Source of the DNA: Fimbriimonadales bacterium
GTDB taxonomy: Bacteria; Armatimonadota; Fimbriimonadia; Fimbriimonadales; Fimbriimonadaceae
Assembly (NCBI GenBank): GCA_026392145.1
Contig: JAPLCS010000105.1
Coordinates: forward strand, 3,150 to 10,530
Direction of reading: 5' to 3'
DNA length: 7,381 nucleotides
Shown: in pieces, positions 1 to 4,959 of the stretch
Position numbering within the stretch: position 1 is the first letter of the stretch
Layout of the letters: each line of letters starts with the position of its first letter
Program-made: the position numbers and the translations under genes
The notes under the pieces: model-generated
Told to the model about the DNA's origin: nothing
Seen by the model: the letters and a program-made list of their open reading frames with translations, nothing else
Database searches by the model: none

Positions 1-790
1 GGGCGCTGAGGATTATGATGGCAAGGTAGTCGGCGGTTGATGAACCGTAGGCGAGGGGATTGGCGAGTCGACTTAAGTTGGAGGGAAAGGGGTCAAAGTG
101 CAGACCGCTGTGAGAAGTGCGGGAGGGGATTTGAAGCACGAGGAGGACGGTGATTATTGAACCGCAGAGGATGCCGATCAATCCTTTTTTCGCTTGAATG
201 GGGGAGGTGTTTCGGTTTAAGATTCTGAGTCCGATCCACGCTATGCCCACCATCGAAGCCGCCATCATGTGGACGGTGAAGAGGATGGGAATGCTGGCGG
301 TGAGAAAAAGATTGGATTTCCACCCTGGGCTGCTTCGTTGGTCCCAGGCGAGTACGAAAAGCCCTAGACAAAGTCCGAATAGGTAGTTGATAAACCCAAA
401 ACCGAGGACGTAGTGATAGGACAGGGCGAAGGCGATGAGTCCCCAGGGGGACCAATTGCCGGTTAGTTCTTTGCAGGTTAGTTCCTTGTTTAGCCACGAA
501 AATCCTAACGCGGTCGCACCGATGAGCCCGATGAGGAAGCACTTCATGACCAGAAGTGCGGGGAGGAACTTTACTAGGGGTACGAGCAATACGTCGATGG
601 CGATGTTGGGAATGAACACCCAGTTGGGTTGATAAAACTGTTGGTAGCCTTCGTTGATGTGGGCGAGTACGTGGAGGCGGGCGGTGTGGTTGATGGTGTC
701 CACTCCCGGCACACTGGCAGACAATAGGATTGGTAGCGATGTGATTCCCCAGCAGAACATGAACCAGAGCAGGAATTGTTTTCGCTTCAT
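1..790 (-). CDS. Polytopic membrane protein, GT-C-like, 3' end cut by window
   Basis: The gene reads leftwards from an ATG at 790-788 and stays open to the window edge, giving 263 codons without a stop. The product is strongly hydrophobic, with likely membrane helices near residues 6-25, 62-80, 82-99, 115-149 (probably two), 161-190 (probably two) and 203-221, and another starting at about 254. The first loop holds D31, H35 and R38 (GVDTINHTARLHVL), then a PNIAID segment at 61-66. An acidic residue in the first extracytoplasmic loop followed by a long second helix is the usual plan of GT-C lipid-linked sugar transferases, so I infer that fold, but substrate and reaction are unknown. The methyltransferase ends only 8 bp upstream, so the two are probably co-transcribed. 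No Shine-Dalgarno sequence precedes the ATG. It could also be a non-enzymatic membrane protein. Confidence 0.8.
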   Translation of the reverse strand, partial: MKRKQFLLWFMFCWGITSLPILLSASVPGVDTINHTARLHVLAHINEGYQQFYQPNWVFIPNIAIDVLLVPLVKFLPALLVMKCFLIGLIGATALGFSWLNKELTCKELTGNWSPWGLIAFALSYHYVLGFGFINYLFGLCLGLFVLAWDQRSSPGWKSNLFLTASIPILFTVHMMAASMVGIAWIGLRILNRNTSPIQAKKGLIGILCGSIITVLLVLQIPSRTSHSGLHFDPFPSNLSRLANPLAYGSSTADYLAIIILSA

Positions 791-798
791 TGGTGGGT

Positions 799-1536
799 TT
801 AATGGGGAAGTTTTCGGCACACGAACATGGCTTCTACTTCGTCGAGACTGAGCGGGCGTTTGCCCCAGTATCCCGCGGTGCCGCCGTACACGGCGTCGAC
901 TTTGAACCCTGAATCGGTTAACATTCGGACGACTTCGGGGGCGATGAATAGCCTTTCAAAGATTTGGATTTGTTTGGTGCCTTCGGGAAGGTCCCATTCA
1001 TCGACATAACTTGAGATCATTGTGGATGGGTTAAATCTTCCGTCACCGATGAATTCGTCTTTGAGTTGGCGGATGATTGAGTAACCGTTTAGGCAGGTGA
1101 GCACGAAGGGAGCGCTAGGGTTGAGATGGTGCTCGATATTTTTGAAGATTGCCATCTCGTGCTTGACGGGGTCATCGCCGCGTTGAATGAGTCCGGGTCC
1201 GCCTTCGCACAGACAAAAGGCGGCGTCGAAGGTGCGATCTAACTCAAATTGAACTGCGTCGGCTTCTATCCATTCGATATCGAGTCCCTCGGCTTTCTTT
1301 CTGGCTTCGGAGAGCATGGCGGGGGAAAAGTCGAGCCCGGTGACTCTGAAACCACGTTTGGCGAGTTCGATGGAGTGTCTTCCTGTGCCGCATCCAACGT
1401 CTAGGATTCTTGCGCCGGGTGCGAGGGGGTATAGGCTGAGTAAGAAGTCAATTTCGGAGGTTGTGTGTTGAGTAAAAGGATTTTGGTCGTAGGTGGCTGC
1501 TTGTGACTCGAAAAATTCCTTCCACATCGAACTCAT
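799..1536 (-). CDS. Class I SAM-dependent methyltransferase
   Basis: A 245-residue protein with a Rossmann-type methyltransferase core. Motif I is LDVGCGTGRH (residues 45-54), followed by GLDFS (67-71), whose Asp would bind the SAM ribose, EADA (91-94) and the strand-4 region FDAAFCLCEGG (103-113). The C-terminal half (HHLNPSAPFVLTCLN, then FERLFIAPEVVRMLTDSGF) matches the common soluble methyltransferases that begin WxEFF near the N-terminus and end with a mixed sheet. The substrate cannot be read from the sequence. I chose the ATG at 1536-1534 because WKEFF follows at once. The frame is open for 37 codons more, to a GTG at 1647, but that extension is lysine- and arginine-rich, contains a 15-bp repeat and leaves no room for a divergent promoter. 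An ATG at 1527 is also possible. The frame is intact, and the membrane-protein gene follows after 8 bp. Confidence 0.9.
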   Translation of the reverse strand: MSSMWKEFFESQAATYDQNPFTQHTTSEIDFLLSLYPLAPGARILDVGCGTGRHSIELAKRGFRVTGLDFSPAMLSEARKKAEGLDIEWIEADAVQFELDRTFDAAFCLCEGGPGLIQRGDDPVKHEMAIFKNIEHHLNPSAPFVLTCLNGYSIIRQLKDEFIGDGRFNPSTMISSYVDEWDLPEGTKQIQIFERLFIAPEVVRMLTDSGFKVDAVYGGTAGYWGKRPLSLDEVEAMFVCRKLPH

Positions 1537-1648
1537 GGTTTTCAATGTACCTATTTCGCGATCGAAGTTTTTGCGGTTGAAGTTTTTGCGGATTGGGAGG
1601 GGGTGTTGGTATTTTGAGAGCCGTCCGTAGTTGTAAAATGGTGGCACT
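1537..1648. promoter_or_regulatory. Divergent intergenic region, probable two-way promoter
   Basis: This 112-bp spacer separates the methyltransferase start (minus) from the DinB-fold gene (plus), so it should hold promoters for both units. On the plus strand TAAAAT at 1634-1639 matches five of six bases of a -10 box and would place a transcript start only a few bases before the ATG at 1649, giving a near-leaderless message. No good -35 box lies at the right distance (TTTTGA at 1612-1617 is weak). On the minus strand TACATT (1549-1544) is a weaker -10 candidate. A tandem repeat, annotated separately, lies in the middle. Confidence 0.4.
1564..1593. repeat. 15-bp tandem direct repeat, two copies
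   Basis: GAAGTTTTTGCGGTT at 1564-1578 is followed directly by GAAGTTTTTGCGGAT at 1579-1593, 14 of 15 bases identical. It lies between two divergent genes, where it might bind a regulator. Because the unit is a multiple of three, it would also encode a five-residue repeat if the methyltransferase started at the upstream GTG. It may equally be a replication-slippage duplication with no function. Confidence 0.8.
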
Positions 1649-2098
1649 ATGACACCTGAACTCCACCAGGCATTTTCGGTTCTTGATGAGCGTATGAATG
1701 ATCTTATTTCGAAGGTTCAATCGCTGTCGCCTGAGTTGCAACGATTGCCGGTGGGGAAGAGCTTTTCACCTGCTGAGATGCTGGACCATATGGGGATGAC
1801 CGAAGCCTCTTACCTACCTTTTATGGAGGCGGCGAGGAAGCAGCCGTTGCCTCATGCGCCAAGCCAGCCGAGTTTGTTTTTTAAGGTGTACAAAATGTTT
1901 ACCAAGCGGATGAAGTCGGGTTCCAAGGTGACGGTGCCGGCTCCGAGTAATTTGGTTCCGGTTGATGTGAAAGATGTTGATGAGTCTGCCGCGGCGTGGA
2001 GGGATGCTCGAGTTAAGGTGTTGGAGTTTTTGAAGGATTTTGATGATGATGTGCAGTGGACCCACCAGAATTATCATGAAACGAGGTTGCCTCAGTGA
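1649..2098 (+). CDS. Short DinB-fold (DinB/YfiT-like) protein
   Basis: A 149-residue cytoplasmic protein with the four-helix DinB pattern. A first amphipathic helix is about residues 4-28, and the segment GKSFSPAEMLDHMGMTEASYLPFME (36-60) matches the typical 'W/S..E.l.Hl...e' block, with H47 the first expected metal ligand. A basic linker follows (about 77-93), then a helix DESAAAWRDARVKVLEFLKDF (111-131). Members of this family include thiol-dependent transferases and many proteins of unknown role, so no reaction is assigned. The protein is short: the last helix, which usually carries an HxxxH-like pair of metal ligands, is missing, and the chain stops at HQNYHETRLPQ. The other two frames past the stop do not restore it. 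The TGA overlaps the GTG of the sialidase (GTGA). The ATG lies 112 bp from the divergent methyltransferase start and has no clear Shine-Dalgarno sequence. Confidence 0.75.
   Translation: MTPELHQAFSVLDERMNDLISKVQSLSPELQRLPVGKSFSPAEMLDHMGMTEASYLPFMEAARKQPLPHAPSQPSLFFKVYKMFTKRMKSGSKVTVPAPSNLVPVDVKDVDESAAAWRDARVKVLEFLKDFDDDVQWTHQNYHETRLPQ
2083..2086 (+). promoter_or_regulatory. Ribosome binding site (GAGG) of the sialidase gene
   Basis: GAGG at 2083-2086 lies 8 bases before the GTG at 2095, inside the end of the DinB-fold gene. It is the only reasonable Shine-Dalgarno match I found before any gene in the window. It helps fix the GTG start, which is also bounded by an in-frame TGA at 2077-2079. 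Confidence 0.55.
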
Positions 2099-3171
2099 TT
2101 ACTTTCGCTCTTGCTTTGGCACTGTCCTCGGTGACGGTTTTTTCTTCTCCCGGTGAGGGGTATGACACCTTTCGAATTCCTGCTTTGATTGAGACTCCTG
2201 AGGTGAGGGGCAGTCAGTTGGGGGATCGAGCGTTGTTAGCGTTTGTGGAAGCGAGGCAGAGTCAACTGGATGCTGCGAACAACACGATTGTGATGAAGCG
2301 TGGTGATATCACGGGTACGAAGTGGGGACCTTTACAGCGGATTGCTGAACCTCCTGGGGGATCTTACAACAATCCGTGCGTGGTGTTTTCGGGCACAAAG
2401 CTCATCATGCATTTTCAGCATTATCCGGCTGGAACGCACGAGTTTGATGTTCTGCCTGGCTTCTCTGGGCCGAGGGCGGTACGTGGCTTTCAGATGGAGA
2501 GTTTGGATGGTGGACGAACGTGGTCGAGTCCGAGGGATGTTACGCAACAAGTGAAGCCAGAAGTTGCCGCGACGATAGCTAGCGGGCCGGGCATAGGCAT
2601 TGAGTTGAAGCATGGCGAGCATAAGGGACGGCTTTTGATGCCGTACAATTTCCGTGCGGGTAATCGTTGGTGGGTGTACACCGCTTATAGCGACGATCGA
2701 GGTGTGAACTGGAAGCAGGGCTTTCAGGTCGTCACTCCTAGCCGGATGAATGCTAATGAGGTGCAGGTTGCCGAACTTGCGGATGGCAGCGTGATGCTGA
2801 ATGCACGCAATCAAGCTAAGGATGGGTTTCGGTGTGTGGCGTTGAGTCAGAACGGAGGAGAATCATATTCGCCTGCGATTTTGGACAAGCAGTTGATTGA
2901 TCCCGTTTGTCAGGGTGCTTTTCTGAGTAGCGTTGATGGTGAGCGCACGACTTTGTATTTTTCGAATGCTATGGATCCAAAGGCGCGACGTAATGGAACG
3001 CTGCAAGTTAGTGACGATTTGGGTGTGAGTTGGAAGAAGGTTGCCACGGTGGAATTAGATTCCTTCCAGTACTCCAGCATTGTGAAGCAGGGGAACAGCA
3101 TGGTTGTCCTGTATGAGATGATGGTGGACAAGAGGTACCAGATTAAGCTGAAGCGTATTCCGCTGAAGTGA
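2095..3171 (+). CDS. GH33 sialidase (exo-alpha-sialidase)
   Basis: A 358-residue protein that should fold as the six-bladed sialidase propeller and cleave terminal sialic acids from glycans. FRIP (residues 26-29) supplies the first arginine of the triad (R27); R238 in NARN is the second, and R298 or R299 the third. D59, in the segment after EAR, is the likely acid/base; E222 and Y326 (YSS) are the likely Glu/Tyr nucleophile pair. The conserved block GPGIGI is at 164-169. Asp boxes SxDxGxxW occur at 136-143, 199-206 and 306-313, with degenerate copies at about 70-77 and 251-258. The N-terminus MITFALALALSSVTVFSS is hydrophobic but has no basic residues, so export is likely but not certain. The GTG start is forced by a TGA at 2077-2079. 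No sialic acid transport or catabolism genes are nearby, so host or dietary glycan use is not shown. Confidence 0.93.
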   Translation: MITFALALALSSVTVFSSPGEGYDTFRIPALIETPEVRGSQLGDRALLAFVEARQSQLDAANNTIVMKRGDITGTKWGPLQRIAEPPGGSYNNPCVVFSGTKLIMHFQHYPAGTHEFDVLPGFSGPRAVRGFQMESLDGGRTWSSPRDVTQQVKPEVAATIASGPGIGIELKHGEHKGRLLMPYNFRAGNRWWVYTAYSDDRGVNWKQGFQVVTPSRMNANEVQVAELADGSVMLNARNQAKDGFRCVALSQNGGESYSPAILDKQLIDPVCQGAFLSSVDGERTTLYFSNAMDPKARRNGTLQVSDDLGVSWKKVATVELDSFQYSSIVKQGNSMVVLYEMMVDKRYQIKLKRIPLK

Positions 3172-3189
3172 GTGTCGCGCTGGCGAGCT

Positions 3190-3213
3190 GGTTTGAGAAC
3201 CGGTTTGAGAATT
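3190..3213. repeat. 12-bp tandem direct repeat, two copies
   Basis: GGTTTGAGAACC (3190-3201) is followed at once by GGTTTGAGAATT (3202-3213), 10 of 12 bases identical. Their junction contains the palindrome AACCGGTT (3198-3205). The repeat fills half of the 46-bp gap between the convergent sialidase and yvcK genes and ends 4 bases from the yvcK stop codon. I see no GC-rich stem with a following T run, so it does not look like an intrinsic terminator. It may be a slippage duplication. Confidence 0.75.
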
Positions 3214-3217
3214 GGTG

Positions 3218-4552
3218 TTACAGGCCGATTTGAGCCATGAGACGGCTCACGACTTTGACGGGGTCATGGCGGACCACATCGGAGGTGGAAATGAAGTTGC
3301 CTTGGATGACTCTGAGTCCCATGGCGCGCAGTCGGTCTATGTCTGGTTCGACTAAGTTTTGTCCCGATAACTTATATTTTTCTAGCACTTCGTTGTCGGG
3401 GATACCGGTATTGATGAGGACGTAGTCGAATACTTTATCTTTGACTTGCTGGAGAATTGCGCTGGCGTGTTCGCTGGCGGATAGGTTGTCACTTTCTCCG
3501 GGTTGAGTCATGACGTTGCAGATGTAGACCTTGATGGCTTTACTGCTTTTGAGGGCCTCCTTCATTCCTGGAATCAGGAGGTTTGGAATTACTGACGTGT
3601 AAACGCTTCCTGGGCCGATGCAGATGAGCTCGGCGTCGGCGATTGCCTCTAATGCAGCGGGGTAGGCGCTTACATTTCCTGGCGACAGTTGCAGTTCTCG
3701 TATTTTCTTGCCGGCTTGGACGATGGCGGTTTCTCCGCTGACTTCGGAATCGTCGTCGAGCCTTGCGCGTAGTCCAACGTGGTCTAGGGTTGATGGCATG
3801 ACTTTGCCACGGATTGCCAAAACGTCGCTTGCGATGTTGATTGCTTGTTCGAAGTCGCCGCGAGCTTGATCGACGAGGGCGGCGATGAGCAGGTTGCCCA
3901 TTGAGTGCCCGTTGAGCGCACCGCTTTCGATGAAGCGGTGCTGGAATAGATCGGTCATCGCTTTTTCTGCGTCGGCGAGGGCGACGAGGCAGTTGCGAAT
4001 GTCGCCAGGAGGAATCATTCCCTTGTCCAGAATGAGTTGTCCGGAGCTGCCGCCGTCATCGGTTACGGTGACGATGGCGGTGATGTTGGAGGAGTGCTGT
4101 TTGAGTCCGCGTAGCAGGGTGGAAAGGCCGGTTCCGCCTCCGAGCGCCACGATGTGTGGGCCTTGGGAGAGTTGTTGTTTACGGACGTAGGCACCTACTC
4201 TGCCGCCTTTTACTGAGGGGCTTAGGGTTTCGACGAAGTGAACGATCACGTTGCGTACCGCTAGACCTGCCAAAAAGATTCCCAAGAGCATGAGAATGCC
4301 CCCTAGCCAGTGAATGAACAGTTCGGTTTGGTCGGGGGTGGCGAACAGGCCAATTACGGTGGCGGTGGCGGTGTTGATTTCGCGGGTGATGGTTTGGATT
4401 TGGATATTAAATGCCATCACCGAGCCGGCGAAGACGGCGGTGAGACCTACGAGCACGAGTAGGACCGCCACTGCTGCGATACGAGTGGGCCCAAGAACGT
4501 GGCGGAGGCGAGGTCGTCGGATCAATCTTTTTCGTCCGGAAGAAATACTCAC
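3218..4552 (-). CDS. yvcK: YvcK/CofD-family factor with N-terminal membrane anchor
   Basis: A 444-residue protein. Residues 132-444 are the YvcK domain (CofD-like fold): GGGTGLS (138-144), VTDDGGSSG (163-171), PPGDIRN (181-187), LNGHSMGNL (213-221), GPGSVYTS (313-320), CNVMTQPGE (345-353) and RHDP (428-431). Family members bind UDP-N-acetylglucosamine and support cell-wall synthesis and growth on gluconeogenic carbon sources; CofD-type transferase activity is not expected. Bacillus YvcK is about 317 residues, so this one carries about 130 extra at the front: a basic start, then two membrane helices near 24-47 and 79-104, giving a cytosolic C-terminal domain by the positive-inside rule. The GTG start overlaps the TGA of the upstream holin-like gene (GTGA), suggesting coupled translation. 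There is no Shine-Dalgarno sequence. The common neighbours rapZ and whiA are absent. The gene ends against the convergent sialidase. Confidence 0.93.
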   Translation of the reverse strand: MSISSGRKRLIRRPRLRHVLGPTRIAAVAVLLVLVGLTAVFAGSVMAFNIQIQTITREINTATATVIGLFATPDQTELFIHWLGGILMLLGIFLAGLAVRNVIVHFVETLSPSVKGGRVGAYVRKQQLSQGPHIVALGGGTGLSTLLRGLKQHSSNITAIVTVTDDGGSSGQLILDKGMIPPGDIRNCLVALADAEKAMTDLFQHRFIESGALNGHSMGNLLIAALVDQARGDFEQAINIASDVLAIRGKVMPSTLDHVGLRARLDDDSEVSGETAIVQAGKKIRELQLSPGNVSAYPAALEAIADAELICIGPGSVYTSVIPNLLIPGMKEALKSSKAIKVYICNVMTQPGESDNLSASEHASAILQQVKDKVFDYVLINTGIPDNEVLEKYKLSGQNLVEPDIDRLRAMGLRVIQGNFISTSDVVRHDPVKVVSRLMAQIGL

Positions 4553-4914
4553 AAGGCACCATTGATCAGCGAAATCAGCAGTGAAGCTACAAACGCGGCT
4601 ATGAACCCTTGGAATCCTTGGTCATCGATTTCAAACCCTAGTTTGAATGATGCGGCAATGTAGAGTACAGCGGCGTTCACAGCGAGAGAAAAAAGTCCTA
4701 GTGTAATGCAACTGAGCGGCAGGGTGATGATTTTGAGGATTTTGCCTAGGGTTGCATTGAGGAATGAAAGGAGAGCCACGCCTAGTAGCAGGGTGATTGC
4801 TTGGCCAATGTCTTGGACGCGAACTTTGAATCCGAGGTTGAGGGATTGGCACAGAACTGACGCAACAAAGACCGACACCGCTAAAAGCACCCATCTGAGT
4901 CCAAGTCGTTTCAT
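4549..4914 (-). CDS. YvlD / phage holin_4_2 family membrane protein
   Basis: A 121-residue inner-membrane protein with four predicted helices, near residues 7-22, 35-55, 64-90 and 101-118. The central signature LKIITLPLSCITLGLFSLAVN (60-80) is the hallmark of the holin_4_2 family (Bacillus YvlD, mycobacterial four-helix 'holin' family), and the length is close to the usual 110-125 residues. The name holin comes from weak similarity only; these are chromosomal envelope proteins of unknown mechanism, and nothing phage-like surrounds this one. The ATG at 4914-4912 lacks a Shine-Dalgarno sequence. The stop overlaps the GTG of yvcK, so it is the first gene of a two-gene unit and may act with, or help localise, the membrane-anchored YvcK. 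Confidence 0.9.
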   Translation of the reverse strand: MKRLGLRWVLLAVSVFVASVLCQSLNLGFKVRVQDIGQAITLLLGVALLSFLNATLGKILKIITLPLSCITLGLFSLAVNAAVLYIAASFKLGFEIDDQGFQGFIAAFVASLLISLINGAL

Positions 4915-4959
4915 ATTTCGCCCATATGCATTATGACCCTTGTCATACTCTTATAACGC
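4915..4959. promoter_or_regulatory. Short divergent spacer between YvlD-like gene and mutS
   Basis: Only 45 bp lie between the two divergent start codons. On the minus strand CATAAT (4936-4931) matches five of six bases of a -10 box for the YvlD-yvcK unit. On the plus strand CATACT (4944-4949) is a weak candidate for mutS and would give a nearly leaderless message. No convincing -35 boxes or Shine-Dalgarno sequences are present, so the promoters must overlap each other or lie partly in coding sequence. Confidence 0.35.

Noticed and set aside
93..542. Arginine-, proline- and histidine-rich open frame on the minus strand
   Set aside because: It overlaps the membrane-protein gene in another frame, has low-complexity shadow-like composition and no recognisable domain.
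1537..1647. N-terminal extension of the methyltransferase from a GTG at 1647
   Set aside because: The 37 extra residues are basic, do not resemble the family, include a repeat-encoded stretch and would leave one base between divergent start codons. The ATG at 1536 lies directly before the conserved WKEFF.
2099..2160. Frameshift restoring a longer DinB C-terminus
   Set aside because: The alternative plus-strand frame after the stop reads LLSLLLWHCPR and then stops, which does not resemble the last DinB helix. The other frame is the sialidase itself.
3172..3217. Bidirectional intrinsic terminator between sialidase and yvcK
   Set aside because: The only palindrome is AACCGGTT of 8 bases, with no long stem and no T run on either strand.
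4549..4914. Phage lysis holin, as evidence of a prophage
   Set aside because: The family name is historical. No endolysin, capsid, integrase or attachment site is near, and the gene is coupled to yvcK.
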